Assembly (NCBI GenBank): GCA_964450865.1
Contig: CAYVHB010000029.1
Span: 1-35,225, forward strand
Reading direction: 5' to 3'
Length of the DNA: 35,225 nt
Origin: CAYVHB01 sp964450865
Lineage (GTDB): Bacteria; Bacillota; Clostridia; Saccharofermentanales; UBA5734
Below are positions 24,883 to 32,813 of the stretch, in pieces; within the stretch, counting starts at the first letter, position 1; every line of letters begins with the position of its first letter. The notes under the pieces are model-generated. The model searched no databases. It was given only the letters and a program-made list of their open reading frames with translations, and was not told where the DNA came from. A program made the position numbers and the translations under genes.

Positions 24883-26787
24883 TCAGCCGTGCAGCAGCGC
24901 CAGCGAAATGTTCTCCAGCGTCCGCACCAGGTCCTGCAGGAACCGGGCCGCCGGCGCCCCGTCCAGGGCCCGGTGGTCGAAGGTCAGCGACAGCTGGATC
25001 GCCTGGTAGGCTTCCAGTCCGCCCTTGCCTTCGCGCACCTTGGTCACCAGCGTGTTCACGCCCAGGATGCAGGTCTGCGGCGGGTTGATCACCGGCGTGA
25101 ATGACTCGATCCCCAGTGATCCGAGGTTGGTCACCGTAAAGGTCCCGCCCTTCAGCGCGTCCGGGCTGATCGTCCCCGCCTGGCAGGCTGCCGCCGCCGT
25201 TTTCACCGCCTTCGCCAGGCTCGCCAGGTCCTGCTGGTCGGCCGCGAAGATCGTCGGCACCATCAGCCCGCGCGGCGTATCCACCGCCACGCCCAGGTTC
25301 ACCCGCGCAAAGTACGTCATCTTCTCGTCGTCATAGTGCGCATTGCAGGCCGGATGCCGCGCCAGCACCCGCGAGACCGCGTACAGGATCAGGTCGTTGA
25401 TCGTCGGCGCCTTCTCCGCCAGCGCAAAGCCCTGCGCCGCCGTCAGGCCCTGCTCGCCGGCCTTTTTCAGCCGCGCCCGCAGCGCCAGCAGGTCCGTCGC
25501 GTCAAAGCTCGTGTTCAGCGTCAGCTGCGCCATCTGTGTCAGCGACGCCTGCATCGACCGCGCGATTACCTTGCGGATATTGCTGTGCTTCTCCACCCGG
25601 ACTTCGTCCGCGGCAGCAGGGGCGGTAGCCGGGGCTGTGGCTGTCGCCGCAACTGGCGCGACAGCGGCGGCAACCGGGGCCACGGTCGCGGCGGCAGTCG
25701 TCGCAGCGGCTGCCGCCGCTGGGGTCACGGTGGCCGGGGCCCTGACAGGCGTGGCAGCAGATACCGCCACCAGGTCGGCGACCGTGACCCGGCCGCCCAG
25801 GCCTGTTCCGGTTACACCGGCCGGATAGCCGCTGCCGACGGCGCCCGTGGCCAGCTGGCCCGCCGCGATCAGCGCCGCCACATCACGCTCGATCACCCGG
25901 CCCTGCGGGCCGCTGGCCACCGCCTGGCGCAGGTCCGCCCCGCTCCTGGCCGCCAGCCCCCGGGCCCGCGGACTGATCTTCGCCGGCAGTTCGCCGGTTC
26001 CGGCAGGAGCCGCCGACGGCGCGGACTCAGCGCCTGTTGTCGCCACGGCCGCGGATACGACGGCACCAGCACCGGGCGCGGGCGCCGTTGCGGCGGCACC
26101 GGCTGCAGCCGCACCCGTCCCTGCCGGGTCAAACTGCGCGAACGAGTCGCCCGGCTGGCCGATCACGCAGACATTGGTCAGGCATGGCACGTCAGCCCCT
26201 TCCTGAAAGAAGATCGCCAGCAGCGTCCCCGCCACTTTCGCGGTTTCGTCAAAAGTTGCCTTATCGGTCTCGTACGTGAACAGCGTATCACCGACTGCGA
26301 CCTTGTCGCCCACAGCCTTGTGCCACTGCCCGATCAGGCAGCTTTCGACGGACTGGCCCTGCCGCGGCATGATGACGGGTGTACCTGCCGGGCCTGCTGC
26401 CGCAACGGGAACTGCTGCCGGGGCCGCACTTGCGGCTGAGTCACTGGCAGGCGTGGTACTCGCCACACTTGCCGCAGCAGAAACCACACTCGCGGCACCA
26501 GCGGCGGCCGCGCCCGCCCCCGCCGGGTCAAACTGCGCGAACGACTCGCCCGGCTGGCCGATCACGCACACATTCGTCAGGCATGGCACGTCATCGCCTT
26601 CCTTGAAGAAAATTGCCAGCAGCGTCCCCGCTTCCCTGGCCGTTTCATCGAAGGTCGCCTTGTCCGTCTCGTACGTGAATAAGGTGTCGCCCACGGCGAC
26701 TGCATCGCCCACGGCCTTGTGCCACTGGCCGATGATGCAGCTTTCCACCGACTGGCCCTGCCGCGGCATGATTACGGGTGTTGCCAT
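24883..26787 (-). CDS. Dihydrolipoamide acyltransferase (E2) with two lipoyl domains
   Basis: The core of the complex, transferring the acyl group from lipoyl-lysine to CoA. 634 residues: two lipoyl domains (about 1-88 and 136-222) with ETDKA lysines K43 and K176, a peripheral-subunit-binding domain (270-308, ISPRARGLAARSG to VIERDVAAL), and a C-terminal catalytic domain (about 395-634) with H605 and D609 in DHRALDG. Linkers are Ala/Pro/Thr-rich. The two lipoyl domains are nearly identical, so the second arose by recent duplication. ATG 26787 is chosen because GGAGGAA sits seven bases upstream; the TTG two codons earlier has no equal spacing. It follows the SDR gene by 16 bases. Confidence 0.93.
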   Translation of the reverse strand: MATPVIMPRQGQSVESCIIGQWHKAVGDAVAVGDTLFTYETDKATFDETAREAGTLLAIFFKEGDDVPCLTNVCVIGQPGESFAQFDPAGAGAAAAGAASVVSAAASVASTTPASDSAASAAPAAVPVAAAGPAGTPVIMPRQGQSVESCLIGQWHKAVGDKVAVGDTLFTYETDKATFDETAKVAGTLLAIFFQEGADVPCLTNVCVIGQPGDSFAQFDPAGTGAAAAGAAATAPAPGAGAVVSAAVATTGAESAPSAAPAGTGELPAKISPRARGLAARSGADLRQAVASGPQGRVIERDVAALIAAGQLATGAVGSGYPAGVTGTGLGGRVTVADLVAVSAATPVRAPATVTPAAAAAATTAAATVAPVAAAVAPVAATATAPATAPAAADEVRVEKHSNIRKVIARSMQASLTQMAQLTLNTSFDATDLLALRARLKKAGEQGLTAAQGFALAEKAPTINDLILYAVSRVLARHPACNAHYDDEKMTYFARVNLGVAVDTPRGLMVPTIFAADQQDLASLAKAVKTAAAACQAGTISPDALKGGTFTVTNLGSLGIESFTPVINPPQTCILGVNTLVTKVREGKGGLEAYQAIQLSLTFDHRALDGAPAARFLQDLVRTLENISLALLHG

Positions 26788-26803
26788 AAACAAGTTCCTC
26801 CTG

Positions 26804-28003
26804 TTATTTCAGCATGTTCTGGCCACCCGTCACCGGTATGGCCTGTCCAGTCTCATACAACTGTTCGACGCAATAGATAATGGCCCGGGTCACATCAACC
26901 GGAGAACAGCCCCGGCGCATCGGCACCTTGGCTACATAATAATCGTACACGTCCTGAATCGTTTTGGCGCCGGGCACTTTACCGGCGGTCAGATACTGGA
27001 CAAACAAGCCCTTCTGCGGGTCACTCCAGAGGGGTCCTTCATAATAATTGCCCGGACAAATGGCGTTGACCTTGATCCGGTCCTCCACCAGTTCCTTGGC
27101 AAAGCTCTGCACCAGGCCAATGCCGCCAAACTTGCCGCCGGCATAGGCAAAGTTGCGGTTGGAACCCTCAAGACCGGACTTGGAATTGATCTGGACAATA
27201 TCAGCCGCCGCAGCCGGGGCAAAGCGAGTATGGATCTTCATCGGCCGCGAACCATATTTTGTAACCAGGAAAAAAGCCGTGTAATTAATCCGGGTCACAA
27301 ACTCAAAATTGTTCAGGGTCATGTCCTCCAGGCCACCGGCCCGCAGCACACCGGCATTGCTGACCAAAAGATCAAGCCCGCCCAGACGCAATGTCACAGT
27401 CTCCATCAGGCTCTGCACGGAAGCTTCCTGACCGACATCAACCGCCAGGGCCAGGGCGGTGTTCGCTCCATAACGCTCATTCAGGTCCGCCGCCACCGCT
27501 GCCGCCTGGTTCAGGTTAAGGTCGGCAATCACCACGTGGGCGCCGGCTGCGGCCAGTTCCCGGGCAATCCCCTCACCAAAGCCCTGGGCACCGCCGGTGA
27601 CCAGGCTGATCTTGCCGGCCAGGCGCTGACCGGGCGCGGCTGTCCCCGCCTGATGCAATGTAAACGTTCCCAGACCGCTAATAATAACCTGCTGAAGCTT
27701 TGCCACCGGATCCGCGGCGAAAGCTGCCTGCAGTTCCTGGTAAACGGCCTCGGCGTCTGCAGCGGCGTGCCCGTCAATCTGCAAGGCTACGGCGGCCGCT
27801 GTATTCACTGGATTCGTTGCACGCGCTGCGGGCACGACACCCGGCTCCCCTGCCAGCGGACGCCCCTCCTGTTCATGATCCGGGGTAAATGTAACCAGCG
27901 GAAACATTGTCTGGCCCTGACCGGCCAGGGCCCGGATAGCCGGCGCGAAGAGCGCGGCCGCCTGGGTCGAATCAACGGTTTTTAAAAAAGCGTCTGTCAT
28001 CAT
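26804..28003 (-). CDS. SDR-family dehydrogenase, sorbitol-6-phosphate dehydrogenase-like
   Basis: A short-chain dehydrogenase of 399 residues. From residue 131 the Rossmann domain is clear: TGGAQGFG cofactor loop, SNAGVL, INSKSG, catalytic Y287 and K291 (YAGGK). The end, VPMRRGC through TGQAIPVTGGQNM, resembles SrlD, which oxidises sorbitol 6-phosphate to fructose 6-phosphate. The first 130 residues are an unusual extension; its PVAKLQQVIISGLGTFTL segment recalls the end of class II aldolase domains that are fused to SDRs in rhamnulose-phosphate aldolase/dehydrogenase proteins. Start is ATG 28003 or 28000, with a weak AAAGG upstream; the frame continues upstream to 28210 but that part copies the neighbouring gene tail. 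Substrate is inferred. Confidence 0.82.
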   Translation of the reverse strand: MMTDAFLKTVDSTQAAALFAPAIRALAGQGQTMFPLVTFTPDHEQEGRPLAGEPGVVPAARATNPVNTAAAVALQIDGHAAADAEAVYQELQAAFAADPVAKLQQVIISGLGTFTLHQAGTAAPGQRLAGKISLVTGGAQGFGEGIARELAAAGAHVVIADLNLNQAAAVAADLNERYGANTALALAVDVGQEASVQSLMETVTLRLGGLDLLVSNAGVLRAGGLEDMTLNNFEFVTRINYTAFFLVTKYGSRPMKIHTRFAPAAAADIVQINSKSGLEGSNRNFAYAGGKFGGIGLVQSFAKELVEDRIKVNAICPGNYYEGPLWSDPQKGLFVQYLTAGKVPGAKTIQDVYDYYVAKVPMRRGCSPVDVTRAIIYCVEQLYETGQAIPVTGGQNMLK

Positions 28004-28145
28004 CTTTACCTTTTTACCTTTCTGGGCCTGAAAGCCACTAAATGCCGATACACCTGTTATCCGGGCTGCCTGCTTGTATTCCAGCATGTCTGGTTGCATG
28101 TCTGCCTGCTTGTCAAGGTCATGATCTGCCAGGTTATCCAGGCGG

Positions 28146-28249
28146 CAGGCATCAATTACCGTGGCGTGAGCCTTGCCATCCATGGATCTGCGGATCTGCG
28201 CCGATGGCAAAACGAAAGTTGTCAGGCGTCAATCGCCGTGGCGTGAGCC
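28146..28249 (-). repeat. Partial copy of zinc-dehydrogenase gene tail
   Basis: 27 bases at 28223-28249, the end of the zinc dehydrogenase gene (AHATAIDA and stop), recur 77 bases downstream at 28146-28172 with 24 of 27 matches (AHATVIDA without a stop). The copy lies in the spacer before the SDR gene. It repeats the pattern seen at the end of the E1 gene. Confidence 0.7.
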
Positions 28250-29493
28250 AGCAGATACTGCTCGGCAGCAGCATTCCACAGGCCATTATGAGCCTCAACC
28301 AGGTCAGCCAGTTTCAGGAAGATCGGATTAGCGGCGCCCAGGGTGCGCAAATCAGCCAGGGCAATCAGCGGCAGGCGGATCTGGGTATAGATCAGCTTCT
28401 TGCCGCCGGGGATTTTCGGCAGATTCAAAGTCGTGTCAATAACGGCGTCAAGACCACCGATATGGGTAATCATGGCTGAAGGATTGATCAGGCCGCGAGC
28501 CATCAGGTCGATAGCCTCGATCAGGTCATCGGTGTTGCCGCCGCTATTGCCGGCGACATGCGTGGCGTTGTAATGGACATTGTAGAAATTGAACGGCGCA
28601 CCGAACGCCGGATTGGTCGGGCCGGCGAAGAAATTGAGGCAACCGTCATAACCGAGGATCTTGTCAGCCTGCTCAACCAGGGCCGCGACTGGCGCGTAAA
28701 CGTAGACATCGTCGTATCCGGTCCCATCCGTCAGGGCCCGCAGTTCGGCAACCACATCGGCAACCTGGCTGGTATTCAGGTAAACCAGGCGCACGCCATG
28801 GCGGGCGGCTTCCTCGACGGAATAAATCGAGGCCGCACGGGCCAGGCGGGCATCGTCAATATCTGTCACGACGAGCAGGCCTGGTTTGCGCGGATTATGG
28901 ATCGCGTAATCGATCGCGCCCAGGCCCATCGGCCCGACACCGGCCAGCAAAGCCATCTTGCCGCCCTCGACAATGCCCATGTGATGGACGTAGCTGCCGG
29001 CCTGGGTGTGATAATTGACATGGAAACCGCCAATGATGCAGGAAACCGGCTCCGCCAGCGAGCCAAAATAGTAAGCATCACCCTGGTATGGCAGCAGGCA
29101 ACCGCGGGCCATGACAATTTCCGGGATCATGATATAGGTTGCATCACCGCCGATGTGGGCAAAGGAGTAGCCAGGAGCGGCATAAACATTGGCCGGATCG
29201 TTAATCGCCGGCTGGATGGTGAATTTGTCACCTGCCTTGAACTGACCCTGCCAGCGGCTGCCTACCTCGACGATTTCGCCGCAGAATTCGTGGCCGATGA
29301 TCACAGGATTGGTTGCGACGTCGTCGGGCACGCGCTTGTGCCCGGGTCCCTGGAGCGATGCTTTATACGACGACATGCAGATGCTGTCAGAAATGACTTT
29401 GGCGAGGATTTCCCCGTCGCCAATTGCCGGCAGGTCGAAGGTCTCCAGGCGCAGGTCTGATTTGCCATATAAGCGGACGGCCGTTGTTTGCAT
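28222..29493 (-). CDS. Zinc-type alcohol dehydrogenase, L-sorbose-1-phosphate reductase-like
   Basis: A medium-chain dehydrogenase of 423 residues. The catalytic-domain parts are C39 (SICMSS), GHEFCGE (H68, E69) and a Rossmann loop around GVGPMGLGAIDYA. The N-terminal MQTTAVRLYGKSDLRLETF and the PDDVATNPVIIGHEFCGEI region look like SorE, which reduces L-sorbose 1-phosphate to glucitol 6-phosphate. With the SrlD-like neighbour this would make a sorbose-1-phosphate to fructose-6-phosphate route, but no PTS gene is visible. ATG 29493 has GGAGGAA nine bases upstream; there is no site for the earlier in-frame start. First gene of the cluster, divergent from a DeoR regulator. Confidence 0.82.
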   Translation of the reverse strand: MQTTAVRLYGKSDLRLETFDLPAIGDGEILAKVISDSICMSSYKASLQGPGHKRVPDDVATNPVIIGHEFCGEIVEVGSRWQGQFKAGDKFTIQPAINDPANVYAAPGYSFAHIGGDATYIMIPEIVMARGCLLPYQGDAYYFGSLAEPVSCIIGGFHVNYHTQAGSYVHHMGIVEGGKMALLAGVGPMGLGAIDYAIHNPRKPGLLVVTDIDDARLARAASIYSVEEAARHGVRLVYLNTSQVADVVAELRALTDGTGYDDVYVYAPVAALVEQADKILGYDGCLNFFAGPTNPAFGAPFNFYNVHYNATHVAGNSGGNTDDLIEAIDLMARGLINPSAMITHIGGLDAVIDTTLNLPKIPGGKKLIYTQIRLPLIALADLRTLGAANPIFLKLADLVEAHNGLWNAAAEQYLLAHATAIDA

Positions 29494-29586
29494 AACAGTG
29501 TTCCTCCTCGGACAGGCGACGTGTCTGGCGGTGGCTGAATCAATAGCCGGCCAGGCCGATTCACGTCTGCTTGCTTTACTGTCTTG

Positions 29587-29615
29587 ATTGTAGCGCACAC
29601 CATGTTATTTGTAAA
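29587..29615 (-). promoter_or_regulatory. Candidate sigma70 promoter of the dehydrogenase operon
   Basis: On the minus strand, TTTACA (29610-29615) and TACAAT (29587-29592) are separated by exactly 17 bases, five of six matches in each hexamer. The predicted start site is about 85 bases before the zinc dehydrogenase ATG. This is the only good promoter found for the long 29493-17705 cluster. Confidence 0.65.
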
Positions 29616-29804
29616 CACTGTTTTGTTATTTATTTTCATTATTATAGAAAATATAACACGCGGAAAATCCGACTGCGCCGGGCTGCTTTTTCACCCGGGC
29701 CAACCGGTTCTGTGATATTCACCTTCATAAAAACAAACATTACGGGCCGATATATCGCTTTTGGCGAGTAAAAATCTGAACGTTACGGCAGAATAACGGG
29801 TAAA

Positions 29805-29833
29805 TTGACATTGAAACACATTTGACTGATTAT
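29805..29833 (+). promoter_or_regulatory. Candidate promoter of the DeoR gene
   Basis: TTGACA (29805-29810), 17 bases, then GATTAT (29828-29833). The -35 is perfect and the -10 matches four of six. It is about 100 bases upstream of the DeoR start. The rest of the 441-base divergent spacer is AT-rich and non-coding. Confidence 0.5.
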
Positions 29834-29874
29834 AGATTGTCAGGGATCTGGTTCTGTGTTATCATGATTTCGCA

Positions 29875-29888
29875 ATGTTATTTAACAT
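29875..29888. promoter_or_regulatory. Palindrome in DeoR leader, possible operator
   Basis: ATGTTA-TT-TAACAT is a perfect inverted repeat about 45 bases upstream of the DeoR start codon. It may be the site for autoregulation, but DeoR-family operators vary and no second copy was found near the divergent promoter. Confidence 0.4.
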
Positions 29889-29934
29889 CATTATTACACA
29901 TAAGGTAAGTGATGTTCTTTTGGGAGGTCTCTCT

Positions 29935-30693
29935 ATGCCAACTGAGCGCCGCACAGCCATCAACCAGTTCATCCAGGCCCGCGGCGAAGTTCGCCTGACC
30001 GAACTCGAGGCTCACTTTCCGGACGTCTCGAGCATGACCTTGCGCCGCGACCTCGAATCGCTGGAGCAGCAGGGGCTGATCGTCCGCATCCGCGGCGGTG
30101 CCAAGTCGCTGGCCCACCTCTCGATGATCAAGGAGGCAGCCTATACCCAGCGCCAGGTCGAGAATATCGCCGCCAAAATCGCCATCGCCGAAAAGGCCGC
30201 CGCGCTGGTCGAGCCGGGCCGCGCCTTGTATATTGACTCCGGCACCACCTGCATGTATTTCGCCCAGCGGCTGACCGACCAGAATCTCTTCATCCTGACT
30301 CCGGCGCCCAACATTGCCCTCGAGCTTGTCAAGAACCAGAATATCAAGGTCAACCTGACCGGCGGCCAGCTCAACCGCGAGACACTGACACTGTCCGGCT
30401 TTAATGCCAATGAATACGTCAAGAATCTGAATATCGACATTGCCTTCATGGCAGCCAGCGCCTTTTCACTGAACAGCGGCTTTTCCTGCGGCGATTATTT
30501 CGAGGCCGAGCTGAAGCGGGTCATTATCCGCAAGGCCCAGCGCGTCGTCTTGCTGATGGACTCAACCAAGCTGGACAGCGGCCTGCCTTATACATTTGCC
30601 CGCCTGAACAACATCCACACCTGGATCACCGACCAGCCACTGCCCGAGGATATCCGCAAAGCCGCCAGCCAGGCCGGCGTGGCCCTGCTTTAG
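29935..30693 (+). CDS. DeoR-family transcriptional regulator
   Basis: A 252-residue DeoR/GlpR-type repressor. N-terminal helix-turn-helix (RRTAINQFIQARGEVRLTELEAHF, SSMTLRRDLESLEQQGLIVRIRGGAKS, residues 5-60) and a C-terminal sugar-phosphate-sensing domain with DSGTTCMYFAQRL and TGGQLNRETLTLSG. Family members respond to phosphorylated sugars, fitting the divergent kinase and polyol-phosphate dehydrogenase cluster, which it probably controls. ATG 29935 has GGGAGGT seven bases upstream, while the open frame back to 29875 runs through the palindrome. Its stop codon overlaps that of the convergent EAL-domain frame. Confidence 0.93.
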   Translation: MPTERRTAINQFIQARGEVRLTELEAHFPDVSSMTLRRDLESLEQQGLIVRIRGGAKSLAHLSMIKEAAYTQRQVENIAAKIAIAEKAAALVEPGRALYIDSGTTCMYFAQRLTDQNLFILTPAPNIALELVKNQNIKVNLTGGQLNRETLTLSGFNANEYVKNLNIDIAFMAASAFSLNSGFSCGDYFEAELKRVIIRKAQRVVLLMDSTKLDSGLPYTFARLNNIHTWITDQPLPEDIRKAASQAGVALL

Positions 30694-31712
30694 CCGGATC
30701 GACTGGCGAAATGGCGTTCGAGCTGCCCGGATGGCACGGGCCGCGCCAGCAGGAAGCCCTGGATCAGGTCTGCCTTGGATCTTTCCACGATCGCCCGGTG
30801 AATGGTGTTCTCCACACCCTCGATGACAACCTTGATCCCAAAATCACTGAAAATACTGACAAGCCCGGCCATCAGCCCAAAATGCTTGTCGCTGCGGATC
30901 GCATTGTACAGAATGCTCTTGTCAATCTTCAGATAATCAAGCTGCAGCTCGATGACCGTCTCCAGATTGGAGTAACCGGTCCCATAATCATCCAGATAAA
31001 AGCGGATTCCCTGACTGCGCAGGTTTTCGATCAGCTTGAGGGCATACTCATAATTATCGATGAAAGCACTCTCTGTGATTTCAATACAGAGCCTGGATGT
31101 ATCGATCTGGTAACTGGCGATCATTGCCAGGATCCTGGTTGTCAGCTGCGAGTCAAGCAGCTGCAGGGCCGACAAATTGACGGAGATATGTTCAAATGCC
31201 AGGCCCTGAGCAGTCAGGTTCCGGATCAGCCGGCAGGTCTCGTCAAGGACCAGATAACCAATTTCGATAATCAGGCCAGTTTTCTCCGCGATCGGAATAA
31301 ACTCGGCCGGAGAAATCGCACCAAGCTCCAGATCGGACAGGCGCAGCAAGGCCTCCGCCGAGACAAATCGCTGGCGGGCCAGTGAATAGACCGGCTGATA
31401 ATAGACTGAAAAACCTGCCAGAGGACTGGCCCCCGGACCAGCACCGGGATCTGCAGCGGCCTGCGCCGGCGCGGCCACAGCCGGCGGGACGGCGGGCGCA
31501 TCACCCGTTCTCAAGGCAACTGGCTTTACGTTGCTGGCATGCTGAAGCAATGCGCGTTTCATGATATCAACGATCTGGCGCTGCCGCCGGTGCTGCGCGA
31601 TTATTTTTTCATTGGCAAATACGACCTGCCCATTGCCGGCCTGTTTGGCCAGGTCAATGCAATACTCCAGCAGATCAATGATCTCCCGGGAGCTTGTCGG
31701 GTATTGGACCAT
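30690..31712 (-). CDS. EAL domain, downstream part of split GGDEF-EAL protein
   Basis: The first ~45 residues are the end of a GGDEF domain (EIIDLLEYCIDLAKQAGNGQVVFANEK), then an Ala/Pro-rich linker, then a complete EAL c-di-GMP phosphodiesterase domain: EALLRL, ITESAF, DDYGTGYSNL, LKIDKSIL and EGVEN are all present, so catalytic residues look intact. It does not start naturally as its own gene: the first half of its GGDEF domain is in another frame just upstream. The TAA of that frame overlaps the ATG here as TAATG, so coupled re-initiation could yield this part. A frameshift in sequence or assembly is the simplest explanation. Confidence 0.85.
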   Translation of the reverse strand: MVQYPTSSREIIDLLEYCIDLAKQAGNGQVVFANEKIIAQHRRQRQIVDIMKRALLQHASNVKPVALRTGDAPAVPPAVAAPAQAAADPGAGPGASPLAGFSVYYQPVYSLARQRFVSAEALLRLSDLELGAISPAEFIPIAEKTGLIIEIGYLVLDETCRLIRNLTAQGLAFEHISVNLSALQLLDSQLTTRILAMIASYQIDTSRLCIEITESAFIDNYEYALKLIENLRSQGIRFYLDDYGTGYSNLETVIELQLDYLKIDKSILYNAIRSDKHFGLMAGLVSIFSDFGIKVVIEGVENTIHRAIVERSKADLIQGFLLARPVPSGQLERHFASRSG

Positions 31713-32728
31713 TACCAGGGCAACACTGGCGCGAATATGATAAGCAGTCTGGCGGATAGACCACGGGCGATGAATCCGCTTGCTGATGGTATCACTGAGA
31801 TCGGCAGCCAGCCAGTTGAAGCGTCGACCATCACGGCGAATTCATCACCGGCGAAGCGAAAAACCTGGTTGCTCCGGGTGGTCTGCACCAGGTATTGGCC
31901 AATGGCTTGCAACAGCTCATCGCCCTGGTGCTGGCCATACTGGCTGTTGAAAGTCTTGAAATGATCGAGACTGACCAGGACGATACCCAGGCCAGTCTGA
32001 TGCTGCATGTGGAAGAGCAGCCGGTTCAGGAAGCTCTTGCGATTTTGCAGACCGGTCAGCTCATCAAGCTCCATTTTCTTGTTCTGCAAATACAGATAAA
32101 TCAGCAACAGCGAAATCGAACTCGCAAGGCCATGCAAACGTAACGTGGGCAAAAGAACCTGCAACCCGATAACCAGAAATGATATCAGCGGAAAAGACAG
32201 GAACACCCAGCGCCGAGAGCGCTCAATCCCCTGCAGATTCACATTGACAACGACCAGGATCGCCAGATTATACATCGTGGCAACAACAAAAGCCGAAAAG
32301 TAAGCCGGACCAAAGGCATAGCCTGTCCCGGGCAAAAACCTGAAAAACCAGCCAGTCAGCGGATTGGTCAGGACAACCAGGCTAAAAAGATAAAAGGGCA
32401 GAGAAATAACGCGCAAGTGATGCTTCAGCTGCGTTTCATTTTCGTATATCACCGTCATAAAATAGGCCAGCATCGCCAGGCTCAGGTAAGTCCGGCCCAG
32501 GTAATCAAGGATATGCGTAATTTGCAGGATCGATTCAGGAACCGCGCGCCAGCTGTCACGAATAAACAGGCAAACCAGAAAAATGCTGACGGAAAACAGG
32601 GATACATTAATCAGACGCTGAAAGTACTGATACTTTAAGGACGTCTTGACGCTGTCATCCCGGGAATAGCCGCGCAGGATCAGCAGATAGATCATTGCCA
32701 TATATTGGGAGGTCAATTGCAAAAACAT
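31712..32728 (-). CDS. Membrane sensor with GGDEF domain, upstream part of split protein
   Basis: About 200 residues with six or seven membrane helices (LVCLFIRDSW, YLSLAMLAYFMTVIY, LPFYLFSLVVLTNPL and others), then a GGDEF diguanylate cyclase domain: DELTGLQNRKSFLNRLL, LVSLDHFKTFNSQYGQHQGDELL and RFAGDEFAVMV (AGDEF, an accepted active variant). After VMVDASTGWL the reading leaves the family consensus and ends at 31712. In another frame the sequence continues as expected (DLSDTISKRIHRPWSIRQ, then RASVALVMV), joining the EAL frame. The switch falls on a tandem AGCC pair at 31806-31813. Restored, the protein would be about 680 residues. Confidence 0.85.
   Translation of the reverse strand: MFLQLTSQYMAMIYLLILRGYSRDDSVKTSLKYQYFQRLINVSLFSVSIFLVCLFIRDSWRAVPESILQITHILDYLGRTYLSLAMLAYFMTVIYENETQLKHHLRVISLPFYLFSLVVLTNPLTGWFFRFLPGTGYAFGPAYFSAFVVATMYNLAILVVVNVNLQGIERSRRWVFLSFPLISFLVIGLQVLLPTLRLHGLASSISLLLIYLYLQNKKMELDELTGLQNRKSFLNRLLFHMQHQTGLGIVLVSLDHFKTFNSQYGQHQGDELLQAIGQYLVQTTRSNQVFRFAGDEFAVMVDASTGWLPISVIPSASGFIARGLSARLLIIFAPVLPW
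31806..31813. repeat. AGCC tandem pair at frameshift point
   Basis: Two AGCC units (GGCT on the coding strand) sit where the GGDEF-EAL frame breaks. Adding one 4-base unit, or losing both, restores a single frame, so slipped-strand change here is a natural cause. Confidence 0.7.
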
Positions 32729-32813
32729 CGATAGTCCCTTTACACCAGCTACGTCACCAGCGCCTTTCAGCCTGGACAGATGGCCAGGCCAACCCGGCTC
32801 AACTCAATCCGGT

